This document shows positions 25,831-40,704 of a DNA stretch of 64,000 bases, one piece after another (position 1 is the stretch's first letter; every line of letters begins with the position of its first letter). The notes under the pieces were generated by a model. It made no database searches and was not told where the DNA came from. It saw only the letters and a list, made by a program, of their open reading frames with translations. The translations under genes and the position numbers were made by a program. Origin of the DNA: Nymphaea colorata (taxonomy: Eukaryota > Streptophyta > Magnoliopsida > Nymphaeales > Nymphaeaceae); NCBI RefSeq assembly GCF_008831285.2, contig NC_045149.1, forward strand, positions 4,887,500-4,951,499, in the 5' to 3' direction.

Positions 25831-26130
25831 CCTCCGACTCAGGGCATCTTTCCATTGAATTGATTAACAGTGCCACCCAAATTGGTTCCCATCTATTGCT
25901 GCCCTTTGATTTTTTTTTTTTGAAAGTCTAAAGCAATTCATATTACCAAGTCAATTGCCACCACATCATCAGTCAAGCCTACTTGTACAAAATTCCCTTT
26001 CTTTCTTCAATGTTTTCCTTTTTAACCCCTTATCTGTTGTCTATCTATGTATTTATTTATTTATAAATGGAGGGAGCGCAATATCAGCCGAGAGGGTCCG
26101 TTTCAGCCATTCACTTGGAATGTTGGTGCT

Positions 26131-26180
26131 TTATATATATATATACATATATATATATAGCGAGAGAGAGAGAGAGAGAA
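26131..26180. repeat. (AT)n-(AG)n compound microsatellite
   Basis: About 29 bases of AT are followed by gcg and about 17 bases of AG. Confidence 0.9.
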
Positions 26181-27330
26181 CATTAACCTGATTTGATGTT
26201 CATGATGAAAACATAAGAACGAAAAGAATCACATGACCTTTTTGATATTCGGAATTTCTTTTCTAAGAATTTAAAAATCTAAAGTTGAAGTTTTTCTCGG
26301 GTAAAATCTACTTTAGAAACATAATTATTTATTTCGATTCATGAACTCTGAATTAGGAATACCAGACCACTTGGGTTAGTGATAAAAATATGATCAAAAG
26401 TATTTTAAACAAAATGTGATTCTCGTAATGTGTTTATAAACATTAATTTTGTATAAATCAGGTTCAAGTTATTTTTGTAAAAAGCCTGATTCTTTTTAGT
26501 ATCAAAATTTTGATGTTACAATAACCCTTCATTTTTTGGCCATTAAAAAATTATTATTAAAGTAAATAACTTGACCAACTTAATATATGCTTCTTGCTAA
26601 ATCACTCTTAAAATCATATTTACAAGGTTGGATTGCAGAAAAATACTTTAATAATTAGTTTTAATTGGCCTAGTTTTTGTCCCTTATTTAAGTGGTCATG
26701 TTTTTACGGATCATCTTAAAGGTGACATTTTTGCATTGCGTCGTAACCAATATTTTATAAAATCATTTTACAAGTCCTAAAAGCATGGTTTTCATGTCAA
26801 TTTTTATTATATTAAATACAAAGATAGCATTTAAATCATTAATTTCTTCCATAAAAAGCTTAAAATAGGTAACTGATCCATCTCCCCAATTATCCCAAAA
26901 CAATACTTACCTACAAAAATAAAAGGTTGAGTGGAGACTTTGGTGCAACTTTATGCAGAAAAAGGGGGTTAACACTAAACACAGTCTAGGTCCGAGTCTT
27001 ACGACCAAAAAAAAAAAAAAAAACACTTGCTATAATTTAAAAAAAAATTAATTTAGCCTTTATAAAAATTTTGAAAAATTATATAAAACATACGTTAAGA
27101 AAAACTTCAAAGCTCGATCCCTGATTAACACGCACAAGATGATTGTTAATAAAGATGTTCTTTAGGCACTAACTTCGCAGGCTTATATATCCGACGAGTG
27201 AAGAAGGGCCGCTTGGTGAGGCCGAGCCATTTGGTAACATCTACAAATTCCTCCACACCGGCTAACAAATTCTCAGCCCCCGGACAAGGAAGATACGCCA
27301 AATACCAAATGTCATCGACGAAATATTTGC

Positions 27331-27473
27331 TGGTATTCTTTATCTTTCTAAAATAAAATTAATTAGGTACAACGTCCTCGATGTGATGAACAGACATACT
27401 TGTTTGTATATGGTATTCTTTATCTTTATAAAATAAAATTAATTAGGTACAACGTCTTCGATGTGATGAACAG
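27331..27473 (+). repeat. 63-bp unit duplicated, period 80
   Basis: tggtattctttatctt...cgatgtgatgaacag occurs at 27331-27393 and 27411-27473 with two differences. The near identity implies a recent duplication. Confidence 0.92.
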
Positions 27474-27594
27474 TGCAGTAGCCGAGCTACCTTGGGTTTG
27501 GTGCCACCCTGTGTAAACCTTGTAAAAGTTTTATTGTGATGATATATATGGTACTTCCCTAGCCCAAGCCCAGGCCAATGCCCGCCCTGTAGTT

Positions 27595-27713
27595 CTACAT
27601 GCACCCAATTCATTGGGTCAATAAGACTACATGCACCCAATTCATTGGGTCAATAAGATGGTTCGGCATCCTTCAATAGTTCTACGTGCACCCAATTCAT
27701 TGGTTCCACAAGA
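27595..27713 (+). repeat. 32-bp unit, three copies
   Basis: Copies begin ctac.tgcacccaattcatt. Two are adjacent and identical (27595-27626, 27627-27658). A third, diverged copy is at 27682-27713. ttcggcatccttca follows the second and third copies, so the larger block was also duplicated. Confidence 0.92.
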
Positions 27714-27891
27714 TGTTCGGCATCCTTCAGCTAAAATTTCTAACTCCAGTATTGGAATTGAGGTACTTGGTTTTTTGTGAATATAATCAGCCGACCACCA
27801 AATGCACCATTCATAATGGCTTATCATTGTAAAATTAAAAAAAAAAACATATAGCCATAGAGGTAGCCAGCTAACATTAGATGTTTTACGT

Positions 27892-27918
<27 letters not shown>
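27892..27918. repeat. (AG)n microsatellite
   Basis: About 13 uninterrupted AG units. Confidence 0.9.
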
Positions 27919-27923
<5 letters not shown>

Positions 27924-28191
27924 GGAGATATTTGACATTAATAAATAAGATACTTAACTTTTATATATGAATAAAAACCAACCTATTTTTTTCGTAGCGA
28001 AGAAAAGAAACTACAATCTTATTTTTAGAGAATTAATTATAAAGAAAAATAACTGATTTTGATTCTGATTTGTACGGACATCTAAAGATGTCCCTACAAA
28101 TCAATGAACCTAAATTTGCTTCGGATGAGAATGTTTTACTCCTCTCTATCACGTTAAGTCTACTGTAGTAACCTCATGCTAATAGACAGAA

Positions 28192-28195
<4 letters not shown>

Positions 28196-28231
<36 letters not shown>
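28196..28231. repeat. (AT)n microsatellite
   Basis: About 18 AT units. Confidence 0.9.
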
Positions 28232-28236
<5 letters not shown>

Positions 28237-28465
28237 ATGTCTGAATGAGTTTTTTGTTTTTTATTTTGCACCACTAAAAACCAAAAGGTGCATTGATGAC
28301 AGTCAATTGTTTTGACCATAGTTTTCACCGACACCTACATAATGCAGCTTTTGCTATGATTTTTAGTGGCACAAAATAAAAGCACCATATCGGGTAATAA
28401 GATAGCTAGTTGATTTCAATTTTACTATATATGTAGATATATATTGGAGTTGGCTATATTTTGGA

Positions 28466-28469
<4 letters not shown>

Positions 28470-28506
<37 letters not shown>
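28470..28506. repeat. (AG)n microsatellite
   Basis: About 18 AG units. Confidence 0.9.
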
Positions 28507-28507
<1 letters not shown>

Positions 28508-29317
28508 ACAACCAACAACCAAGCCGTAGGACATAACCCTCATTCCTGAACTCTCAACGCCAACCGGAGAGAAAGAGGTCCCAGAAAGTGGATGTGGCAC
28601 ATAGACGCCCGTCAAGCCCACCTCCCAATGGCTATAGCTGCTACATTTAGTGGGTGGGTGCACCTTGCTCACATGTTGACCAGTTGCTTTAGCTATGAAT
28701 GATTATCGCATATATATATATTTCATATGCGTTTCTTAAGAGAATCAGTACAACAAGAATGTTCACTTGGAGTTGGTCGAACCTAACAAAGAAAGCAATC
28801 CCTTAATTTTCTTCTTTTTCTTTATGTTTGCCTCCTCCTTTGGGCTTCAAATTCTTAGTTTTAAAACTTGAATTTGTTGGCTAACCCTACTTAACATGAC
28901 GCAACAATATGCGTACGAGCTTAACCAACGACTTGATTCGTTGCCTCTTTTGACGGGATTAAATTAAAGGTCGATTTAGAAGTCAGGCTCTCTCTCGTCT
29001 CCAAACAATTTCAAGGGACTCGCATTGCATGCGTCAAAATTATAGCTTTTCCCTACTTTTTTAAGTACAAAAGAATGCGATCCAACTACTCAAGCATGAG
29101 TAATATGACTAATGAAAGTATGGAATGAGAGGACCATTTCTATGCCTTCCAAGGACTAGGAAACTCCATGAACTTAGAAACGAAAAGGTTTTCCTACTCA
29201 TATCCAAGTATAAACATTCCAGTGAAGAATTGCTGGGAGTTGAGCTCCCTACCTTTATTAAGAACGAACAGCATATTTTTTTTTAAAAAAAAATCCAAGT
29301 GTAAACATTCATTTGTC

Positions 29318-29357
29318 TCACTTATAACAAGAAGTTAGTTAACTTCTTGTTATAAGT

Positions 29358-29359
<2 letters not shown>
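29318..29359. repeat. 42-bp palindrome with perfect 20-bp arms
   Basis: TCACTTATAACAAGAAGTTA (29318-29337) is followed by GT and then its exact reverse complement (29340-29359). It touches an (AC)n tract. It could extrude as a cruciform or fold as a hairpin in RNA. Confidence 0.97.
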
Positions 29360-29398
<39 letters not shown>

Positions 29399-29411
29399 GT
29401 ATATATATACA
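29359..29411. repeat. (AC)n-(AT)n compound microsatellite
   Basis: About 17 AC units then a short AT run, starting at the last base of the palindrome. Confidence 0.9.
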
Positions 29412-29961
29412 CCCAGGGACAGAGGAAGTGAAGGCCGGCAGAGGCCATCCCTTCCTCCCTTTGAAACAAAAAAAAAATTATACATATATTTTTGAAAATT
29501 TGTAGTTTGTCATATGTAAAAATTGTGGAAAATATCGTTTGGCCATTGTACAAATTTTGAAAATACTATTGGGCACTACCCTAAACAACATTCGGACTCC
29601 ACCCCCGATTCTATCGAATAACAGATGGTAAAGATTAAAAAATTTGCCACTCAAATGACCATAAATCCTCATTAAAGCCATCATGTATAAACTGTTGTCA
29701 CACCATAAACCATTGTAATGCCTATTTAGTGATTGTTTTTTAGCGATAAATTTTTAAAATTTGGCAATCTAACAACAATATCCATCATCTGACAGGATTG
29801 AACTATTGGATGCCAGACATTGCTGGATGGTAAAAACTAAAAATTTCATTGCCTTAAACACCATAAACTGTCTCTGAAAGCACTATGAAACTTTATTGCA
29901 CCATAAATGTTGCCAATGCTCAATCAGGCTGCACCGATTTGAACTCTGCTATTGTATGAAA

Positions 29962-29964
29962 ATA

Positions 29965-30022
<58 letters not shown>
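29962..30022. repeat. (AT)n microsatellite
   Basis: About 60 bases of AT, with one G interruption near the start. Confidence 0.9.
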
Positions 30023-30025
<3 letters not shown>

Positions 30026-30092
30026 GCACACTTTCTACATATTTAATAAAGAAAATAAAGTTGATTGAGCTGTATCAATAGTTGGATGTTAT

Positions 30093-30112
30093 GCACACAC
30101 ACACACACACAC
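30093..30112. repeat. (AC)n microsatellite
   Basis: Ten AC units. Confidence 0.85.
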
Positions 30113-31929
30113 GCACATGCTATTCGCTATAAATATACACACTAATATATTTGAAACTATCTAGCTAGCTAGAATTCCTATAGGGTCAACTTTGAGACAC
30201 ATATTGCTTCAAAGACATACAGATGAAAAAAGAATGTTTCCTTCCCGATATAGCAGCAGCAGAGCTAAGATCTTTTGGCAGAGGGCACTTGAATGACACA
30301 TTCAGGTTTAGTGTGGGAACTACATATAATTTGCAGTCCAATGTAACTTTGAGCCATCTTGGAGGAATTTTTATGGGCTGGCGTGGGCGGTGTCTCACAT
30401 AAGCGCAATGTAGCTATGCTACTGCTACGTAGAGAACTTTTAGGCTGTGTTGGTAGTATTAGGATATTAGGTTTGAGAGGGATCTAAGGTCGTCAAATCT
30501 CTATATGTCTCTCTTAGTTGTCGAGGTTTCTCTCTCCCTCTCTGGTGCCTGCGTTCATCAGTGATCCGGTAAGTAATCTCTCTCTTTCTCTCACTTGGAT
30601 GAGAGTAATCTAGTGAAACCCTCATTCAACTGTCACCTCTCTCTCAAACCCTTGACCATGGCTTCTGAGAGTATCGTTTGTTATTTTCCTCTCCCTCCCC
30701 CACTAGCATGAACAGAGGGTTTGGAAATTTGACCTTTCTGACTTGAGATCTATAGATTTTAGGCCCTTCACAGAACTAAGATGTACAGTTCTCAAGTCCA
30801 ACATTTGATATGCCTTGGATCTCAGATATGGTCCAAGGTCAGATTTAAGATGTGAGGCAATTGAAGGCCATCTTAGCTATCAAAGATAACACAAGATTGT
30901 CATAGTTACTAGTTCTAATAAAATGCTTGCTGGGAAAGGCTCATAACATTTATTTTGAAGGCATATCAAGTATTAAAAAAAAAAGGTACTTTCTCTAAAC
31001 AAGAAACAAAACATTTTACTAAAGCCCATCCAGAAATCATGTGTAAAGCTGAGATCACGTACTAATGAAAGTAGGCCCCTACTAAAACAAGAAAAAATAA
31101 GAACTTGCCTCTTAGCGAGTTTGATGACATAGGGTTATGAACCTTAGAGTGAAAACCCCCCAAACCATTTTGCCAAGCATTAAAAGGGGCCAACTTTTCA
31201 CACAGTTTTTTTTGGTGGACTGGGCAGGTGAAGACAGAGGCCATTCGTTCACTATAGTGTTTGCATACTATTCTGCCCTTTTTAACTTGTGGCTTCCTTT
31301 TGTGGGAGATAGCCTCTAATCTAATCTAGAAAGCTTCACTTAAGCTACAACTTCACTTGGGTGTTATACAGACCGTGTTCGGCTATAGGCAAGCCTTCAA
31401 TAAAATAGTCATTGGAAGGGGGCAATATGGGTACACAATGGGTGTACTTAGAATAAAGAGTGGAAACTCAAAACAAAATATTATAAGAATAAACAAAGAA
31501 TTAATTATTTTAGCCCAATATGATACTCTAACCAAATAGACCCATGTCAATCGAATTCTAGATACACAAGCCCCAAAACCTATGTGCATCCCTTATACAT
31601 GCATGGTTATTGACCTTATAGTGATCAAAATTGAATACTAAATATACATCATAAGGGACAACACACGCAATTACTTGTTCAATTTGTAGCATATGAACTT
31701 CAGAGTACCACAAACTTCTTTGTGGATTACCGCAGCTTGTCATTCGTCCAACCCATCTACAACAGCTATTCATAACCAAACTCTAGCATGATGCATGTGA
31801 GGTTTATGACTCATTGAAGGGTGTATATTTTGTTGCCATCACAAACCACACAAATAAAATAACTGTATCTCGTTCCTGCTATTGTGAGAGAAGGGGAGGA
31901 CATCATTTTACTTGCCAAGGCAGCTTAGC

Positions 31930-33270
31930 AATTGAACCAGCAAATAGGAACCATGGTTATGCGTGACCCCTACATGTCTGGTATTGGGTGCCCCATCTTG
32001 GGATAGAGTTGCAGCTATACCAGCTTCACATGCATTAGTTTAACATTTCTGAAAATTAGGAGCGCGAACACTGGTGCCTTTATCATGTGTTGTTTCAATT
32101 GCTCAAAGGACTCAAGTCCTTTCAATTAAATCAGTACCCCCTTCTTCAACGATCGAGTCAATGAGATTGCTGTGTCACATAGGCCTATATGCAACCGATA
32201 ATATCTACATAACGCTAGAAATATTCTTAGTTCTACAATCTTGAGACAATGGTCAGTTCATCATGACCTTAGGAGTCTCATCCCTTCATGACTTACAATA
32301 TGCCTTAAGTTAATAATTTTCTGTGATCCAAAACTACACATAAGCTATTTTAAATAGAGCTTGTCATCCTTAAGCTCTTGCAATATAATGCATGCATGCC
32401 TCAAGTGATTATCCATGGTCTTGCTATAGACCAGAATGTCTTAAAGAAAAACCAATCATGCAACTACACCTTAAATATATCACACATTGAAAGGTTTCAA
32501 TGGTATTAATCAACTAAATGGTTTTCTTAGAAATTTATAATAGCCACCATGGGTTCCTAAATGTAAACTTTTCAACATCAGTTTCAAATATCATCATTTA
32601 AAGATACCTAAATGCAAGTCTTAGAGAAGAATCCAACAATTCCCCAATTATGGAATGAAATGTTTATCTTTGACTTGTCAACATCAGAATCTTCAACCTC
32701 TATCTTTCTTCTCAGTTAATCGAAGTAGAGATAAAAGGTGGAAGTACTGACCTGATTCAACAATATTCCATCCTATTTGGGCTGAACAAAGACAATCTCA
32801 AACTTAGACATAAAGAGCCCTAATTTAGGTGGGATGGCATGTTGGACTTGGTCAGGTTTAAAAATCAAGGAAAAGAAAAACCAAGGCAGCCTATTTACTT
32901 AAAGACACATGAAAGCTTTGTTTGGCTCAATGAAAGTGGGGGTATGCATGGAACTGAGGGTAATTGTGTCACTATCCTTCGAAACGGTGATCTCCAACTT
33001 AGAGAATTCACGTAATATTTTCCCAAAAGCTTTTAGTCACAACAAACTTATGACCACATCTATATTTTTAATAAACAATAAATACGGATTTACATGGAAT
33101 GTAGTGCCTTGAACCAATAGCTCAAAATCATTGCACATGGCATAGCTCTAGAGCTTAGTTCCATCTCAATCTGGAAACCAATGGTCTAGGCTGTTTGGTT
33201 ATCGATGAAGTTATATGTTGACCGAATATCTACTAAAATAGTAACCTTTTGAGCTCTTCTTGGACTAGAC
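31930..33270 (-). pseudogene. Decayed Ty3/gypsy retrotransposon protease-RT-RNase H remnant
   Basis: Read on the minus strand, pieces appear in gypsy order. A protease-like ILVDIRSTYNFID lies at about 33195-33250, in place of LVDTGSTHNF. A reverse transcriptase palm motif, F-L-stop-DILVYSKTMDNHLRHA, lies near 32390-32440, in place of FFDDILVYS. Then come YYRLHIG and FEQLKQHMIKAP near 32060-32230, and an RNase H-like segment near 31930-32010. Stops and frameshifts interrupt every domain, so it cannot encode a working protein. No integrase, LTRs or target duplication could be assigned. Confidence 0.75.
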
Positions 33271-35690
<2,420 letters not shown>

Positions 35691-35993
35691 AATGTGAACC
35701 GAGATTGCAAAAACTTGCATATACAAGTAACTGAAGGCCCCTATACTTTCCTTGGATTCTAAGAAGTTACTATCTCTTTTTTGCTTCTGGCATTGAAAAT
35801 TTTGTATTCTCATATGATGTGGTTGCAAAACGAATATGGGTGCAAAAAGCATCCCATACCACAATTGTTTCTTTTGAACTCGGTATACAACAAAAAATAG
35901 GCCATTATGTACCCAAAAAGACACTAGATGGAAAATTATGGTTTGCCATTAGGGAGAGTAACTATGAAGTCTGCATAAAACATTTATTCATTA

Positions 35994-36606
35994 TTATGGA
36001 CAACCTTGACACAAGAACTCAAGAGCATTGTCAGCGCAAACAACCTTGATACAAGAACATTGACACAAGAACTCAAGAGCATTGTTAGTGCGAACAACCT
36101 TAACACAAGAACTAAATTGAGTTTTTATTTCTAATACGAAAGATTTCAAGATACAAGGAGCTTCAGTTATGTCTTTCATAAAAAAAAATTCAAGTGACAC
36201 GAGACAAATCATCAACAATAAACAGATAATAACGAAATGTCAACCGACTCAGAACCCAACTGGGCTCCCAAACATCAACTTGTACTAAATCAGATAGATT
36301 TACTAACTCTTGATTCGATGGGAAGGAAATACGACTATGTTTACCCAGTTGACATGCTTCACTCTTGGTAAAAGTTGTAGAAGAAATCTGAGGATAAAAC
36401 TACCAAAATTTAGGGAAGGATTGATGATCCAGTCTGAGATGCCATTGGAACACACTTGAAGAAGAATCAACTAAAAATGATGCCTCTTTAACAGATGTAT
36501 CCAAAAAGTAGATTCCATCTCTCTCATGATCTCTACCAATCTTCCTCCCAATCGATAGGTCTTGAAATACACAAGTACCTGGGTCAAAAATAACTCGGTA
36601 ATTCAT
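35994..36606 (-). pseudogene. Ty1/copia pol remnant: GAG-pre-integrase and integrase core
   Basis: On the minus strand, VIFDPGTCVFQDLSIGRKIG leads to WHLRLDHQSFPKF (about 36400-36606), the copia pre-integrase zinc region. It is followed by ACQLGKHSRISFPS, LVQVDVWEPS and YYLFIVDDLSRVT (about 36190-36360), which match the integrase core with its first two acidic residues. FVLEIKTQF and VRTNNALEF follow. A stop replaces the Trp after SRVT, and further frame breaks follow. Reverse transcriptase and RNase H were not recognised to the left, so the element is truncated there. Confidence 0.8.
36008..36115. repeat. 54-bp tandem duplication inside the copia integrase remnant
   Basis: gacacaagaactcaagagca occurs at 36008 and 36062 in two consecutive diverged units, with a third partial unit after. 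This duplicates the segment coding for the NNALEF motif. Confidence 0.8.
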
Positions 36607-36830
36607 CTCTTTTTAGTAAGTTTGCTTACAAATAACAAATTCTTTGAGAATTCAGGAGTATATAACACATTATGAACATCCAAATATGGAGAGAGATGAA
36701 CATCTCCATGCCCTTCTACTGGAGATAGCCTTCCATTCGCCAATCGAACATGGCGTGAGGAATTAAATTTCAACAGGTTTGAAATATCAGCATCTCCACA
36801 AAAGTGTTAATATGCTCTAGAATTAATTAT

Positions 36831-37926
36831 CTAACAACTATTATAAAAAGTTCTACCTATAGAATATGCTGACTTTGTGATAGTTGTGGATGCCGATGAG
36901 GTAGAAGGTGTAGTATTTGATCGATGCTCAATAACTAAATCAAGTTCAACCAGACTTAAATTAAAAGATGTAGTATCTACAGAAGTAGCAATGGGATTCG
37001 CCTTAGGAACTATATTGGTAGACGGTGTGTTTGGAGCAGAAATGAATGAGGATGTCATAGTCAAGGATGTGGATGAGTTAGGTTTTCCCACTTTGTTCCA
37101 GCACCTATCCTCTAAGTGGCCAAGATGACCACAATATGTGCATTGAAGTCTTCCACATCCTCCTGAACCCCGACCTCTTCCTGTACCACGGGAAGAGTAT
37201 ATTCCACTTTGTCCTCCTCCAAATGAGGCAAGGGCAGATGGCTGTGAGTTGTTTGAGGATGGATGAAGAGTAACAACCAATCTGTTTAGCCTATTGAAGG
37301 CTTCATCAAGATTAGGAAAATTTGATCCTATAAGCATTTGAGCCTTAGGTACAGAATAATCCGATGACAGTCCAACAATAAATTTAACAACAATCATTTG
37401 CTCCATGTAAAATTTGAGACAATGCTTACAGGTTGGTTTTAAAGAGTTCATCTTTTCATAAGTGAACTTCAGCTTTGTAAAGTACTCACTTAAATCCATG
37501 TCACCTTGCTGCATTTGTAACAATTTTTGCTGAACCTGTAAAATTTTGTTGATGTTCATGTTTTGACAATACGTCTACTGAATAAAATTCCACATATCTT
37601 TAGGTTTATTATAATAACAAAGCCATGCAGCAATGTGAGGCTAAATGCTATTCATAAGCCAAGTACTGATTATACTGTTTTATTCCTCCCACCGTACGTA
37701 CTTACCAATCTTTTCAACTGGTTCTTCTTCTTCCAATATATATTTCTTCTCATGTCCAATGACTGACAACATGAAAGTTCTAGCCCATACATCGTAGTTG
37801 GCTCCATCAAGTTTGTAGTAGATCCAAAAGAAAAGGGATTTAGGAAAGCTTTGTACTCAACAAGCCTCTATTTGCTGATTTTCAGCTTCAGTTCTATCAT
37901 GTTGTAAAGATTTGTTGGCAGCCATG
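36831..37926 (-). pseudogene. Ty1/copia gag remnant with zinc knuckle
   Basis: Starts at an ATG (37926-37924) giving MAANKSLQHD. The frame then shows LDGANYDVWARTFMLS and, after stops, QGDMDLSEYFTKLKFTYEKM. This is the copia gag fold (UBN2/retrotrans_gag type). The CCHC knuckle CTYCGHLGHLEDRCW lies near 37090-37140 after a Gly/Arg-rich stretch. At least three in-frame stops lie in 37560-37860. It shares strand with, and lies directly 5' of, the integrase remnant, so both are one element. A degenerate primer-binding site (ttgatatcttatta) is at about 37981-37996, but no LTR was identified. Confidence 0.82.
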
Positions 37927-39139
37927 ATAAAGCCTCAAAAAATATAAAAATATGAAAGTCCGTGACAAACTGAATATTGACTAATAAGATATCAAACTAA
38001 TCTCCAAATGAAAGAATACCCCTGTAATCGTTTCTGCAACCCCATGACAGACCCACTGCCACAACAATACTATCACCCCATGGCAAAAAAAAATCTGTAG
38101 ACTATCAATACACAACAGGTTGTAGAATAATTGATGGATAATTGATGGAAAAACTCTGGATGACAGACTAAGCTTTTGCTATATCGCAAACAAAGTACTT
38201 TTCTACCAAGCCGCCACCCACCACTGATTGACAAGAAAATTGATGGATGTCAAATACTAGGATGCCAACAAACTGAAAATTGATATACAATTTTGCAATG
38301 TTGCAACAAACTTGAGTAATCAGTACCAACTAGCATGCAGGTATAAAGTAAGGAATTTTGGTCCAACAGCAGGGTACTTAAAAAAAAAATTACCAGATCT
38401 GGCCGACAACATTAACTGAAAAAAAAAACATACCAGACCAATATATCTTTGCTTCTTTGGCAGACCTATAAACTGCAGCCTCAATAGTAACATAAACCAT
38501 ACGGTTTGAGTGATGTATTTAGACGTCCATCCACCTTGAAGACCACTTAACTATGCTGCAGCCACGTCAACTTCAACAAGGCATCGATCTAGGGCTTTCA
38601 CCCAACAAATATGACTCAACTGTTTTACCCAAAATAGTAAGTGGCTGCTCCCCTTCCTTTAAATAATAATTAAAGTTATGTTTAACCCTTTACATAAAGA
38701 GTCCAACAAAAATTTAAAATTCAGAAAGCTACCTGATAAAATCTCAAAATACAGAAAACCTCAAACCCCAAAATAGTTTGTTTCCTCAATAGTCTGCTTA
38801 ACCTCCCAGGCTCTTCCTCGTCCACTGCTAACACACCCCTTTCGCTGATAACATCTACCAATGCAGATGTAAGCAGCCTTCTTCTTCTTCTTCTTCTTCT
38901 TCTTATATTTCATCAAGTGGTATGCAAACATGCCCTTGATGTCCTCTTTCATGTGCCCTCCTCTACCGACGAAAATGTATGCCCATTTTCTTCTTCATTT
39001 AAGATTTCATTCAATGGGTATATCTTGGTACACCCTCCCATCTTCCTCTCTTCCCCATTGCCCAACTCCACCAACATATAAGTATGCATCTTTCTTCCTT
39101 TTTCTTCTTAATTTTTTTTCTGCCAGAAACCTATTTTCT
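37927..39139. other. 5' end of the copia element and intergenic DNA
   Basis: The 5' untranslated part of the copia remnant lies near 37927-38000. The rest, possibly a decayed LTR, shows no gene. A (TTC)n tract is at about 38879-38904. Confidence 0.4.
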
Positions 39140-39845
39140 TTTTGTTGAATTCGAGTTTGATGGGTTTCGGATGTGGTTTGTGCTCTGTGTTTACATCCTG
39201 CAAGTGAACTCTTTTCTTTCTTTCTGTCTGGATCAATGATTCTTGTTTTTTTCCCATCAATTCCTTATTCTTCTTTTGAAATTCTCTCGACAGCATAATT
39301 TATGCATGAGATATTCTCATATTTGCAGTAAGCATGTTTTTTGGACCGTTCTGTATGAAACTATGATTGACCATATTTGCATTTCTGTGCTTTTTCTTCT
39401 TCAGCACAAAGCTTTTTGTGCCGTGTTCAGTAATCGTATTACTGGTGCTTGTGCCTGTTAATTGCACAAGTCAAAAGAGATCCTCCAGCATCACCCTTTC
39501 ATATTCGATTGATTCTTTTACCATATCGAATATTGGAAGACGATCTAATAGGTAATACTTTCTTGGGTTATATGAATGTTAACAAGAATTATTATTCCCT
39601 TATGATTTCCTGAAAGACATTGTTCTTCACGCGTACTATTTGGTGAACTCCTTTTAAATTCACAAATTATTACTTTAATCTTGAGTAGGTTTGTACGTGA
39701 GGATGAAAGAAAACCGATGCCATACACTGATCATTATCGTTTGATTCATTTTGCTGCAGAATTGTCGGGGCTCTTTCCTTGCTGGCATTCTTTTCATTTT
39801 AGTGAATGTTTTATGTCATGCTTCTTTTCATCAGATAGTACTTTT
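39140..39845 (+). repeat. Dispersed duplicated segment, copy 2
   Basis: Matches 2560-2950 in two blocks (39140-39290 and parts of 39310-39845), with about 450 extra bases between them. The extra part has short open frames flanked by possible splice sites (ag at about 39410, gtaata at 39552) but no recognisable protein. Confidence 0.72.
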
Positions 39846-40704
39846 AAGTCTTTGACTAACGATTTCCCAGCTTTCTTTAATAGAATGCATCTCGATCATA
39901 TATTTAATAGGCCATTTTCATCCATCAGCTTAGGGAAACATAAAAAGAAGAGTACTTACTTTGACATGGAATAAGACCGGGGCAGAGCTAAATGTGGGCT
40001 TGTGTGGCAGTTGCCCACACGGTCCACAAAAGTTTATGGATTTACATATTCTTTAGCGCCAACTGTTTGCTTATTTATTCTCCTTCGACATATTTAAAAC
40101 TTTGGATTTTTTGCTATTCGTTCTTGTTTGGAGCTTGATTTAACAACCTTGGAATGACTGCCCAGATGATGCAATATTTTAAAGATATTTTAGATGAAAA
40201 AGTCACACTTATGACACTTCATTGTGCAACTTGATGCACCGTGGCTGTAGAGTGTACTCTTGATGATATGCTCTATGATTCAGTTGGAGTAACTTTGCTA
40301 TGTATAGAGCATATTGCTTAGTGTTTTATGCAATTTATACCTAAAATCCTATGACTTCAAGATCAGCAGTATTGTGAGGTGAAGATAATGTGGAAGAGCT
40401 TTTATGTTCATCAGGGGCGCACATGCATACACGATCATGTGCATACACGAATTGCAGATGAAGTGTTCTTTCATCAATCATGTGCATACACAAATTTCAG
40501 ATGAAGTGTTCTTTCATCCATGCATGCAAATGTTGGGATAAATAGTAATTACCATATTATGATTTTGCATTTTAAATTTTGTTTTAGTCAACCTTCATGA
40601 TTTTTTTTCCGGCTTGTATATCCTTCAATACTCCTCTTGAATTTTCCAAGTTATTTAATTCAGTATTCTGCATTGTATGTTTTACACATAAAACGAAAAT
40701 ATAG
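39846..40704. other. No gene supported
   Basis: AT-rich sequence before the first NOMO-like exon. I searched it by eye for the preceding NOMO exon, which should carry a signal peptide and a GCGGFVEA-type motif, and did not find it. Confidence 0.45.
40434..40519 (+). repeat. 43-bp tandem duplication
   Basis: atcatgtgcatacac.aatt.. occurs at 40434-40476 and 40477-40519 with two differences. Confidence 0.92.

Larger units (their letters stand above)
20405..26130. other. Intergenic AT-rich DNA
   Basis: No gene is supported. A 146-codon open frame at 21637-22077 (+) has no domain, and its composition matches surrounding non-coding DNA. Repeated words such as aaatctgaatttgattc at 22680-22920 resemble the interior of the MITE at 11070-11621, but I could not find matching ends. 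Confidence 0.5.
26181..31900. other. Intergenic AT-rich DNA with many simple repeats
   Basis: No gene is supported. The stretch contains the tandem repeats, microsatellites and palindrome listed separately. A CT-rich stretch at 30520-30700 resembles a plant leader but leads into no recognisable exon. Sequence at 31000-31900 may be further decayed retroelement DNA next to the gypsy remnant. Confidence 0.45.
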
